7,457 nucleotides of DNA from an uncultured Lachnospiraceae bacterium (GCA_945485625.1 CALYSH010000068.1:1-7457); one strand, 5' to 3'; positions 1 to 7,414 are shown, counted from the stretch's first letter. Notes: a model not told the origin generated them from the sequence alone. Translations and numbers: made by a program.

Positions 1-1620
1 ACCTAAGGACACGGTCAAAATCATGAATAACATGATAAACTGCTGCTTTCTTCCGCTCTTGATATTCTCCATGAAGGAAGCATAGCTTGCGGGCTTCCAG
101 AACCTCTTACCTGCCAGGAAAATCAAACGGACCAGAAGGGGCTGGAGACGCAGAAACAACAGTCCCATGCCCACGATAAACAGGGAGGAGCTTAGATACA
201 GAAGCGGATCCATGCTCTCACCCTCCAATACATTCTGAATGATTGCCTCTTTATTTCTGGAGTAGCTGTAATAACCGTATAGGGAAACTGCCAGACAAAT
301 CACATCCAGGAACAGCTTCTCCCACAGCGCACGTTTCTTAACCGCATTGGACTGTTTCAGTTTTACAATGGTCAGTCTGCTGTGCTTCAGTGCAGGGATG
401 GTCATAATAGCAATGGAAATCAGAATGGCTACCGCCGCATATACCCATACCTCTGTCCGGAAAGTGACCTCCAAAGACCGTCTCACATCAAATTCCAGGA
501 AGTTTCGGGTGGAACCCAATATCCGGCAGAACAGTACGCCCAGAGGGATTCCCAGCAGGGCACCCAGAAACGTGAGGAAAACACTCTGGAATAAATACAA
601 CCGGAACATCTGTCCGCTGGAGCCTCCCCGGCTCTTCATAACAGAGATTTCATTTCGCTCCATGTCATACATCTGACCGGAAATCATAAAGAGGAACGCT
701 CCCAGCAGAATCAATACGGGCACCTGCAGGATAAACAGTGCCGCCTCAATACGATCCTTCTTACGCATGTAGCTGTCAAGGATTTCAGTATACTCCGGCT
801 TTGCCAGGACGTTTCTGACACTGCTTTCTTCCGTCAGCCACCTGGTCTGTCTCTCCAGAACTGCCGCGCTCTCAGCCGTCAGATCCTGATGTTCAAACAA
901 AGAAAAATAGTAGCAGGTTACGGAATATTTTCCGGCATTTTCTCCCCCGAAGAACTGTCGGAACAGCTGCTCGTTCATCAAAAGCTCCTGATTCATCTGG
1001 GCGGGTTTTACCTGCCAGTAGAAATCATTTCGATTTTTCTCGGCAAACACGCCCACCACCTTCATGCAGATGGGGTTTCCTTCCGCATCCTTCAAATGCG
1101 GATACTTCAGGGACTCTCCTACCAGCAGGTTGTTCTTTACCATACTCTCCTGGCTCACCACTACCTCAATCTCACCGTCCTCGGTAAGACCGGTTTCCGA
1201 ATACATTTCACCGGAAAGCAATTTCACATGCTCCGGAAGCCCGGAGTAGAAGCTTAAGCTGATATACCTCTGTCCCATATCCTGCCGGTTCATGGCAGAG
1301 GTGAACTGAGCGGAATCCAATACGTAATGCATGATGGATTCCTTTTCGGTTACCCCAAGCTCCTGACTCAATGTCTTGAAAACACTTTCCATTTTGGCCG
1401 TCATTGCACCATTCTGGTCTTTTTTGGCTATCATGGTCATCCGGTTCATTCCCGGCCACACACCGTTTTGCGCCAGCGCATCCTGAAATTCATCCCGGAC
1501 CATTCGGTCAAAGGCGGCGCCCCGATAAAGCGGAAAGCTTACTACTGTAGCAATCAGAAGAATACATCCCAAAAGCAGGCAGCTTACCATCCACTTTTTA
1601 TGCCATATTTTTTGTAACAT
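1..1620 (-). CDS. FtsX/MacB-like ABC transporter permease, partial (C-terminal part beyond the left edge)
   Basis: The reading frame is open from ATG at 1618-1620 to the window edge, giving 540 residues with no stop. One hydrophobic segment lies at about residues 12-30 (SCLLLGCILLIATVVSF). A large soluble, presumably extracytoplasmic MacB-like domain follows at about 31-288. Then comes an FtsX-type membrane block with segments at about 292-314, 340-365 and 391-410. The cytoplasmic loop ERNEISVMKSRGGSSGQMF (about 321-339) matches the FtsX-family 'R-EI-vlks-G-s--q' pattern, and a glycine-rich FLGALLGIPLG follows. Further segments lie at about 434-451 and 474-490, and the chain continues, so this looks like the large type with a second permease half. 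Family members couple an ABC ATPase to extracytoplasmic domain movement, as in MacB, LolCE and YknZ. The start overlaps the upstream adaptor stop by one base (TAATG). A purine-rich GGAAG sits rather far upstream, so translation is probably coupled. The substrate cannot be read from the sequence. Confidence 0.88.
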   Translation of the reverse strand, partial: MLQKIWHKKWMVSCLLLGCILLIATVVSFPLYRGAAFDRMVRDEFQDALAQNGVWPGMNRMTMIAKKDQNGAMTAKMESVFKTLSQELGVTEKESIMHYVLDSAQFTSAMNRQDMGQRYISLSFYSGLPEHVKLLSGEMYSETGLTEDGEIEVVVSQESMVKNNLLVGESLKYPHLKDAEGNPICMKVVGVFAEKNRNDFYWQVKPAQMNQELLMNEQLFRQFFGGENAGKYSVTCYYFSLFEHQDLTAESAAVLERQTRWLTEESSVRNVLAKPEYTEILDSYMRKKDRIEAALFILQVPVLILLGAFLFMISGQMYDMERNEISVMKSRGGSSGQMFRLYLFQSVFLTFLGALLGIPLGVLFCRILGSTRNFLEFDVRRSLEVTFRTEVWVYAAVAILISIAIMTIPALKHSRLTIVKLKQSNAVKKRALWEKLFLDVICLAVSLYGYYSYSRNKEAIIQNVLEGESMDPLLYLSSSLFIVGMGLLFLRLQPLLVRLIFLAGKRFWKPASYASFMENIKSGRKQQFIMLFMILTVSLG

Positions 1621-1622
1621 TA
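1618..1622 (-). other. TAATG stop/start overlap between the double adaptor and the permease
   Basis: The TAA of the 715-aa adaptor (1620-1622) shares one base with the ATG of the permease (1618-1620). The nearest purine-rich stretches (GGAAGGAATGGAAG in transcript sense) lie about 13 nt or more upstream, which is far for an independent site. Re-initiation by terminating ribosomes is therefore likely. Confidence 0.8.
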
Positions 1623-3767
1623 ATCTAAGCATACTTCCATTCCTTCCGTGAGTCCTTCGATTACCCAATAATGCTCATTGTCAACGCCGCCGGTGATGAT
1701 GCTCTGTGCCTTCACACTTCCGTCAGCCTGCTTTACATACACATATGTCCTCTGTTCCTGTTCCCAAACCGCCTTTCTGGGTACCATCAGAACATTTTCC
1801 ATAGAATATACCGAACCGGTGACATTGTATGAGATCCGATACCACCGGTTTCTGCTTCCGGCAGAAGCCTGCAGCATTTCTGCAATTTTATCCTCCGGAA
1901 GAAGAATCAGCACATAATCGGTGTTAATGCTCTTGCTTACGGCAGATGCGGATACATTGGCCACCATACCTTCCACAGTCTTTGTTTCTCCGTCCGATGA
2001 CTCGTAGCTGACATCCACTCTGTTGCCGTACTGAAGTTTGCCGGATTTATCTTCCACAACCACATAGCACTTGCTCTGATCTGCAATCTGTACCATGATT
2101 TCTCCGCTGCTTATGATCTGTTCATCCTTATAAGTATTCATCCAGGTAATCACACCGGACTTGTCTGCAACAATTTCCTTTGTATCAGAATCCCCACGCC
2201 TCTTGGCAATGTTTTCATCCAGCTCCGCCATGCGTTCTTTATAGCTGTCCAGCTGTTCATTCAGATTCTCCAGCTGTTCTTTGTCGGTAGTTTCCCCGAT
2301 CTGCTTCTGAAGATCATCTATATCCTGTTGAAGATACTTTTTATTCACCAGCTGTCTCTCCAGTCCGATGGAATCGCCTTCCACACGAACCGTAGCAATC
2401 ACATCCCCCTTTTTCACCGGCTGATAAAGTTCCACCTGATATTCTTTAAAGTAGGTGGTGCCGTATTCCACGGGATTTTCCAGCAAAGTACTGGAGGGAT
2501 AGAACATGTATCCCTTTTCGGAATACTTTGTGGCGAAGGAGCCTCTCTCTACCTTCGCGCCGGAAGAACCTGCCTTCTGCGGATTGGAATAGACGATGGT
2601 ATCTCCATCCTCCAGACCGGAAAGTACCTCCGTGTACACTCCGTCGCTCATACCCGTGCGGATTACGGTGCGCACATGGTCACCGTTCTCATCAATCCTG
2701 TATACGAACCACTCACTTCCATCCCTTTGCAGAGCCTTCTTGGGTACGGTAACGGCATTTTCTGCAAACTCGCTGATCACGCAGATGGATACGTAGGATC
2801 CAAGCTCTACATCCTCCGCATCCAGAAGGGTAAAATAGGAAAATACCTTCTCTCCCTGGGAGGTGAGACGCAGATACTCCTCTGCCTCTATGGGATGATA
2901 CTCCACTTCATAACGCTTCCCGTTTATCAAAGCAAACACATCGTATGCGCTGTTGATATCTGTCTTGGAAATATACTGACTGATCAGCTGCTTTACATTG
3001 GGATCGCCCACCGCAATCACATTCTTTTCCTCTTCAATCCAGTCTCCGGGGTTGTAAAAATTCATGGCCACAATCTGTCCGTCCATACCGGAAACAATGG
3101 AATTGTTTGTACGCTGTTTTTTCAGTCTCTCCAGCTTCTTATTCTCATTGGCCAAATCCAGCTCATAGGAAGCATTCTCCTGTTCGATGGCCCTTTCGGT
3201 CATCTCCGCCTGATGATTATACAGGCGATAGCTGTTCTCTACATAATCGTATCCGGTTTTCCAGTCGGCATACCCGGCCGAATCCTCCGCCGGCTTTTCC
3301 GCCAGATTGCTCTGCATATAATTGTAGAACATCTGGCGCATGCCCTTATATTCCTCCAAGTCCTCCTTCAGTCCTTTGATGGTTTTCTCATGGGACTCGG
3401 TGAGATTCTCAATAGATTCTTTCTGTTTCTTGATATTTTCGTCCACACTCTCCGTATTGGAGATAATCAGTTCCGTACCGGGCTTCACCTCTTCCCCCGG
3501 ATACGCTCCGTAATTGTTAAAGGTCATCCCCTTGTCGGCAGCATACTCCTGAATGTAGGGAAATACGCTTCCGGTATACACCTTATAATTGTACAAATCT
3601 CTTCTCTGAATGATATCGGTTCCCGTCTGGGCACTGACCGGCTCCTCCAGTACAATACCCTGGGGATCAAAGTCATCATTTGAAACGCTCTGTGCGGCAC
3701 CGCACCCCACAATTCCCAGGCTCATGCCGACCACAAGCAATAACGCAATTAAGCTTTTCCTTCTCAT
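1620..3767 (-). CDS. Double-unit membrane-fusion (adaptor-like) lipoprotein, 715 aa
   Basis: The N-terminus MRRKSLIALLLVVGMSLGIVGC is a type II signal peptide with lipobox I19-V20-G21-C22, so the mature protein should be lipid-anchored outside the membrane. The body reads as two HlyD/MacA-type units in tandem. Unit 1 has a lipoyl first half at about 58-103 (PGEEVKPGTELI), a coiled-coil hairpin at about 106-222, a lipoyl second half at 223-255 (VSGMDGQIVAMNFYNPGDWI), a beta-barrel at about 256-340 and a membrane-proximal domain at about 340-395 (VTVPKKAL...LSGLEDGDTIV). Unit 2 repeats this order: VERGSF start at 406, lipoyl half to about 460 (QPVKKGDVIATV), a shorter hairpin at 463-526, second lipoyl half at 529-562 (ADKSGVITWM), barrel at about 563-655, and membrane-proximal domain at 660-715 (LMVPRKAV...IEGLTEGMEV). 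Single adaptors are usually about 350-450 aa, so the length fits two. The start is set by the signal peptide and by the 4-base ATGA overlap with the upstream gene. It probably acts with the downstream permease; exact partners are inferred. Confidence 0.87.
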   Translation of the reverse strand: MRRKSLIALLLVVGMSLGIVGCGAAQSVSNDDFDPQGIVLEEPVSAQTGTDIIQRRDLYNYKVYTGSVFPYIQEYAADKGMTFNNYGAYPGEEVKPGTELIISNTESVDENIKKQKESIENLTESHEKTIKGLKEDLEEYKGMRQMFYNYMQSNLAEKPAEDSAGYADWKTGYDYVENSYRLYNHQAEMTERAIEQENASYELDLANENKKLERLKKQRTNNSIVSGMDGQIVAMNFYNPGDWIEEEKNVIAVGDPNVKQLISQYISKTDINSAYDVFALINGKRYEVEYHPIEAEEYLRLTSQGEKVFSYFTLLDAEDVELGSYVSICVISEFAENAVTVPKKALQRDGSEWFVYRIDENGDHVRTVIRTGMSDGVYTEVLSGLEDGDTIVYSNPQKAGSSGAKVERGSFATKYSEKGYMFYPSSTLLENPVEYGTTYFKEYQVELYQPVKKGDVIATVRVEGDSIGLERQLVNKKYLQQDIDDLQKQIGETTDKEQLENLNEQLDSYKERMAELDENIAKRRGDSDTKEIVADKSGVITWMNTYKDEQIISSGEIMVQIADQSKCYVVVEDKSGKLQYGNRVDVSYESSDGETKTVEGMVANVSASAVSKSINTDYVLILLPEDKIAEMLQASAGSRNRWYRISYNVTGSVYSMENVLMVPRKAVWEQEQRTYVYVKQADGSVKAQSIITGGVDNEHYWVIEGLTEGMEVCLD
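3764..3767 (-). other. ATGA stop/start overlap between the two adaptor genes
   Basis: The TGA of the 378-aa adaptor (3764-3766) and the ATG of the 715-aa adaptor (3765-3767) share bases as ATGA. A modest AAAAGG (3778-3783) lies 10 nt upstream. The arrangement is typical of translational coupling and suggests the two lipoproteins are made in a fixed ratio. Confidence 0.85.
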
Positions 3768-4900
3768 TTCAGCACTACCTTTTCCCCTTCTGTCAGTCCT
3801 CCGGTAATCTCGGTGGTTTCTTTTCCGACTAAACCGACCTCAATCCATTTTACCTCTCTGACGCCGTCATCATTTACAACATATACGTAGTACTTATCGT
3901 CTGAAGACTGTACCGCAAGATTGGGAAGAGTCAATACCTCTTGTCTGCTGTCAATGTAAAAATCAATATAGCCTCTGGTACCTGCCTCAAACACAACAGC
4001 GTCATCTCCCTGGGAAATATCAAAGAGCATTACCTGGTCCCAGTGTTCCATATCAGAGGGAAGCAGCTTATAGGTACCGGCAGATCCGCCGCTCTGGATG
4101 GACATGGTCAGCTCTCTGTCCGGGGATACATACTCCAAAAGAGACATATCCTTTACGATAAACTTACATTCCGTATTGTCCAGAATGGTAATTACCACAT
4201 CATCCTTTACGGAGGTAGAACCCTCCAGACGGTCCTTGATTTTGGAAACAGTACCGTTCTTCACGGCGCGAAGAGAGCTCTGCGCCTCCTCCTTCTTGAT
4301 TTCCGCAAGCTGCTTTTCATCCAGCGCAATCTCGTCGGCAAGCTTTTCCAACGTTTTCTCATTGTACTTCTCCAGGCTTTCCACCCGGGTTTTCACCCCT
4401 GCAGATCCGTCTGCCACCCAATAGCCCTTGTATTTTGCCTCTGACTGCTTCACAAATTCCTGCAGCCACCAAAGAGACATATTATCCGCCGCATTGGTTT
4501 TGATATTTTCCATCTGCATCTTTTTCCTGGCAATCTGATACTCCAGGTTCTCAATCTGCTCTTTTTTGTCCGCTCCGGAAAGCTCCGCCAGTACATCCCC
4601 GGCCTTTACCGTATCTCCTTCCTTCACGTACACCTTATTGACACGCTTCCCGCTGATGGCGAAGGAAAGCTCCTGTGCCTCCAGCTGGGAAAACTCACAG
4701 GATACCGTCTTGGTCTGAACCACATCACCGACCGTGACAGGCACCAGCTTATACTCTACCGGTATATCCTCCTGTTCCACTACGACCACATTATCATTAT
4801 TACTGTCCGAGACCCCACAACCGGCAAGAAGGCCTGCCATTATCATCTGTAGAGCGATCCTTTTCAACCATCTCATTCTTTTTGACTTCTTAACCACCAT
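3764..4900 (-). CDS. HlyD/MacA-family adaptor-like lipoprotein, 378 aa
   Basis: I place the start at ATG 4898-4900 because AGGAGG (4909-4914) lies 8 nt upstream and translation then begins with a lipoprotein signal peptide: a basic region, the hydrophobic IALQMIMAGLLAGC, and lipobox L25-A26-G27-C28. A longer in-frame reading from a GTG at 4957 would overlap the GH95 gene and bury the signal peptide. After a polar Asn/Val-rich linker (31-45), a lipoyl first half lies at about 77-108 (GKRVNKVYVKEGDTVKAGDV). An alpha-helical hairpin spans about 110-206, with an aromatic tip (SLWWLQEFVKQSEAKYKGYW, 142-161). A lipoyl second half lies at 208-241 (AVKNGTVSKIKDRLEGSTSV), a beta-barrel at about 242-320, and a membrane-proximal domain at 321-378 (LTLPNLAV...ITGGLTEGEKVVLK). 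In monoderms such proteins assemble on the outer face of the membrane with ABC permeases, for example YknX. It lies 26 nt after the GH95 stop and overlaps the next gene by 4 bases. Confidence 0.87.
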   Translation of the reverse strand: MVVKKSKRMRWLKRIALQMIMAGLLAGCGVSDSNNDNVVVVEQEDIPVEYKLVPVTVGDVVQTKTVSCEFSQLEAQELSFAISGKRVNKVYVKEGDTVKAGDVLAELSGADKKEQIENLEYQIARKKMQMENIKTNAADNMSLWWLQEFVKQSEAKYKGYWVADGSAGVKTRVESLEKYNEKTLEKLADEIALDEKQLAEIKKEEAQSSLRAVKNGTVSKIKDRLEGSTSVKDDVVITILDNTECKFIVKDMSLLEYVSPDRELTMSIQSGGSAGTYKLLPSDMEHWDQVMLFDISQGDDAVVFEAGTRGYIDFYIDSRQEVLTLPNLAVQSSDDKYYVYVVNDDGVREVKWIEVGLVGKETTEITGGLTEGEKVVLK

Positions 4901-4908
4901 GAAAAAAA

Positions 4909-4914
4909 CCTCCT
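4909..4914 (-). promoter_or_regulatory. Ribosome binding site of the 378-aa adaptor lipoprotein
   Basis: A perfect AGGAGG in transcript sense is followed by an 8-nt spacer containing seven T and then ATG at 4900. It fixes the start at the signal-peptide methionine and rules out the in-frame GTG at 4957. It lies in the 26-nt gap after the GH95 stop. Confidence 0.9.
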
Positions 4915-4926
4915 CATTGTTCCATT

Positions 4927-7365
4927 TTACTGTTTCTTGGGTTGTTTTTCTTCCCACATGGTGCTATCCTTCGTGCATTTTTTGCTTTTTTTCAGTATTT
5001 TTTCCTCTCCGTTCGTCATTTTTACCAAAAAAGTGTCATCCTTGTATTGAATCACTCCCCGGAATGGCTGCTTTGCGTGAAGGATGCATTCCGTCAGCTC
5101 ATGCTCCTCCCAGAACAGATCCACAGTAGCACCGCCTGCCACGCAAAGTCCCCTCACACTGCCTGTGTTCCACGCTTTGGGAAGGGCAGGCAGAAGCACA
5201 ATCCGCTCCTCATTACACTGGACCAGCATCTGGGCAATGGCCTGGGTCGCACCAAAGTTTCCGTCAATCTGGAAGGGCGGATGTTTATCAAACAGGTTGG
5301 GATAGGTGGACTGTGTAAGCATCTTCACAATATTTTCGTAAGCCGCCTCCCCATCCCAGAGCTTGGCATAATGATTCATAATCCAGGCACGGCTCCAGCC
5401 CGTGTGACCGCCACCGTTGGAAAGGCGTTTTTTTAAGGTCTCCTTTGCAGCCTCCGCAAGCTCCGGCGTGCCATCCACGGTAATCTGCTCAGAAGGGAAC
5501 AGTCCGTAAAGCTGGGAAATATGACGATGTCCCGGCTCCTCCTCCTCGTATTCCTCCATCCACTCCATGATCCGTCCGTCGGAAGAAATACGGGTGGGTG
5601 CCAGTTTGGCAAGCTTTTCTTTGATATCCTGGATCAGAGCCGGAATGCTCTCTGCCCCGGGCACCTTCACTTCATAGGCAGCATCACCCAATACCCCACA
5701 GGCCTTGATACAGATTTCAAACAGATCCCGGAGAATCTGGTTGTCCATGGTGGGCCCTAAGCAAACCGCTCCCCGCTCTCCGCCCGGCAGAATGTACACA
5801 TTCTCGGGAGAAGAAGAGGGATTGGTTACCAGGTAGTCCCCGTAAGGAGTCAGGAAATCCACGAAAAACAGAGCCGCCTCCAGCAAAACAGGGAAATATT
5901 TCTTCAGAAATTCCTCATCCCCCGTATACAGGTAATGGGTCCATACATGGGTACAGAGCCAGGCTGCTCCCATGGGCCAGTAGGTAGCCGGAAACCACAG
6001 ATCCTGGGGGGCGCAGTCTCCTTTGATATCCGTATTATGGTGGGCCACAAAGCCCCTTGCGCCGTACATGCTTTCCGCCACCTTCCGTCCGTTGGGCACC
6101 ATAGTTTCCAGCAATGTAAACAAAGGCAGGTGGCACTCGGACAGATTGCAGCTTTCCGCCGGCCAGTAATTCATCTCCGTATTGATATTGATGGTGTATT
6201 TCGCTCCCCAGGCCGGAGTAAAATCCTGATTCCAAAGTCCCTGCAGGGTCAGGGGCAGCGTGCCCGGGCGGCTTCCCGCAATCATGAGATACCTTCCGTA
6301 CTGGAACAGCAGCTCCTGAAGCGCGATGTCCTCACCACCCTCCGCCAGAAGTCTCAGTCGCTCATCGGTGGGCACGTCCTCCCTCTTATCCCCGGTCAGA
6401 CAAAGCTCCACCCGGTTGTACAGCGCCTGATAATCCGCAATATGTTCTGCTTTCATGCGTTCAAAGTCCTGACCGGCAGCGGCTGTCAGCTTCTTTGTCA
6501 CGCGGCTCTGTAAGAGTCCGTACACTCCGGGAAGCCGGGACAGGCTCTCTCCCTCCGGCATTGTATTTTCTTCACCGGTCTGCAGGTGATAATCGCAATC
6601 CGCGCCAAACAAAAGGAGCACCTCATCCGCCTGCTCCACCACCAGGGTCTCACCCCTGGTGCAGACCGTTCCGCCCCTGACCTGAGCCATCAGCTGCATC
6701 AGGAAGTGATTTCCTCCTTCTCCCAGACCCCCATAGAGGCAAATCGCATTCTCGCCCGCCTTCTTTACACCTTCCATGTACATACCGCGACCCAGTCTGG
6801 CCCGGAAGGACAGCTTTCCGGATACCGGCTTCCCTGTGGCCGCATCCTCTGCGCGAAGCTTTACGGTCATCACATCCGTTACAGCCGAGATAAAATGCTC
6901 TCTCACATAGCGGATACCGTTCACCTGATAGGACACGGTACAAACTGCCTTCTCCAGATCCAGCTCTCTGCGGTAATCCAGCGTATCCCAATCCGGGGAT
7001 ACAAAGGCCAAATCCGGTGAAAGGGTGGTAAAGGGCTCCAAACCCTCATGGGAAAAATACAGGGTAATATCCCCCAGGGTCTGATAGGGGTTCATCCCAT
7101 TGGGGCATGCGGTCACAGAATCTGCCAGTAGGTCCTGGGCCTCCCGGATTCTTCCTTCTTCAATCAGTCTCTGCACCTTGGGGATGGCTTCCTTCGCATC
7201 CGGATTCACCCGGTCCACAGGACCGCCATACCAAATACTTTCCTCATTCACCTGGATGCGTTCTCTATAAATCTCTCCAAATACCATGGCCCCCAGTCTG
7301 CCATTTCCCAAAGGGAGTGCTTCCTCCCAGCAGCCCGCAGGCCTTCTATACCATAAGCAGTTCAT
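4927..7365 (-). CDS. GH95-family glycoside hydrolase, probable alpha-L-fucosidase (1,2-alpha-L-fucosidase type), 812 aa
   Basis: The start is ATG 7363-7365, preceded by AAGGAG 5 nt away. The N-terminus LWYRRPAGCWEEALPLGNGR is where GH95 proteins normally begin. An upstream in-frame TTG at 7425 lacks a ribosome binding site. An N-terminal beta domain spans about 1-265 (GNGRLGAMVFG, QVNEESIWYGGP), an (alpha/alpha)6 catalytic domain about 290-715, and a C-terminal beta domain to about 790. Residues expected for catalysis are present: N393 and N395 in TININTEMNYWPAES, E521 in PSSSPENVY, and D701 in FQIDGNFGATQAI. These correspond in order and approximate spacing to N421, N423, E566 and D766 of the inverting 1,2-alpha-L-fucosidase AfcA. 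HHNTD (442-446) and GGGHTGWSRAW (651-661) are further family blocks. No signal peptide or membrane segment is visible, so it should act in the cytoplasm on imported oligosaccharides. Some GH95 members prefer alpha-L-galactosides, so the family is secure but the substrate is less so. A lysine-rich tail of about 22 residues follows the last domain. Confidence 0.93.
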   Translation of the reverse strand: MNCLWYRRPAGCWEEALPLGNGRLGAMVFGEIYRERIQVNEESIWYGGPVDRVNPDAKEAIPKVQRLIEEGRIREAQDLLADSVTACPNGMNPYQTLGDITLYFSHEGLEPFTTLSPDLAFVSPDWDTLDYRRELDLEKAVCTVSYQVNGIRYVREHFISAVTDVMTVKLRAEDAATGKPVSGKLSFRARLGRGMYMEGVKKAGENAICLYGGLGEGGNHFLMQLMAQVRGGTVCTRGETLVVEQADEVLLLFGADCDYHLQTGEENTMPEGESLSRLPGVYGLLQSRVTKKLTAAAGQDFERMKAEHIADYQALYNRVELCLTGDKREDVPTDERLRLLAEGGEDIALQELLFQYGRYLMIAGSRPGTLPLTLQGLWNQDFTPAWGAKYTININTEMNYWPAESCNLSECHLPLFTLLETMVPNGRKVAESMYGARGFVAHHNTDIKGDCAPQDLWFPATYWPMGAAWLCTHVWTHYLYTGDEEFLKKYFPVLLEAALFFVDFLTPYGDYLVTNPSSSPENVYILPGGERGAVCLGPTMDNQILRDLFEICIKACGVLGDAAYEVKVPGAESIPALIQDIKEKLAKLAPTRISSDGRIMEWMEEYEEEEPGHRHISQLYGLFPSEQITVDGTPELAEAAKETLKKRLSNGGGHTGWSRAWIMNHYAKLWDGEAAYENIVKMLTQSTYPNLFDKHPPFQIDGNFGATQAIAQMLVQCNEERIVLLPALPKAWNTGSVRGLCVAGGATVDLFWEEHELTECILHAKQPFRGVIQYKDDTFLVKMTNGEEKILKKSKKCTKDSTMWEEKQPKKQ
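6640..6661 (-). repeat. 8-bp perfect inverted repeat inside the GH95 gene
   Basis: CACCAGGG (6640-6647) and CCCTGGTG (6654-6661) are perfect inverted copies separated by 6 bases. They lie in codons of the N-terminal beta domain (around residues 235-242). The RNA could form a stable hairpin within the message. No function is evident and chance is a fair explanation. Confidence 0.45.
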
Positions 7366-7370
7366 AACTT

Positions 7371-7376
7371 CTCCTT
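7371..7376 (-). promoter_or_regulatory. Ribosome binding site of the GH95 gene
   Basis: Transcript-sense AAGGAG lies 5 nt before the ATG at 7365. It decides the start: the reading frame is open to the right edge of the window, but no other candidate start has a comparable site. Confidence 0.85.
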
Positions 7377-7396
7377 TCCTATTCTTGCATTCAACC

Positions 7397-7414
7397 CACA
7401 CCGTCCCCGGCGTG
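7397..7414 (-). promoter_or_regulatory. Leader hairpin with GNRA loop upstream of GH95
   Basis: In transcript sense CACGCCG-GGGA-CGGTGTG forms a 7-bp stem (six Watson-Crick pairs and one G-T wobble) closed by a GGGA tetraloop of the GNRA class. It ends 31 nt before the GH95 start. No T-run follows, so it is not a standard intrinsic terminator. It could be a 5' leader element, an mRNA-stability element, or chance in a G+C-rich stretch. Confidence 0.4.

Noticed and set aside
2328..3683. A 451-codon plus-strand open frame, opposite the double adaptor gene
   Set aside because: It lies wholly antisense to a gene with clear signal peptide and domain structure, its translation has no recognisable motif, and no ribosome binding site or operon context supports it. 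It is a shadow frame.
4914..4925. Three-codon mini-ORF (ATG GAA CAA TGA) ending at the adaptor ribosome binding site
   Set aside because: It has no ribosome binding site of its own and a sequence this short arises readily by chance.
4901..4957. Longer start (GTG at 4957) for the 378-aa adaptor
   Set aside because: It would overlap the GH95 3' end, put 19 polar residues before the signal peptide, and ignore the perfect AGGAGG at 4909-4914.
4970..5010. T-rich plus-strand runs near the GH95 end as a possible terminator
   Set aside because: In transcript sense these are A-runs inside codons, and no stable stem precedes a T-run in either direction.
5935..6513. A 192-codon plus-strand open frame inside the GH95 gene
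   Set aside because: It is antisense to the conserved GH95 catalytic region and shows no family motif, so it is a shadow.
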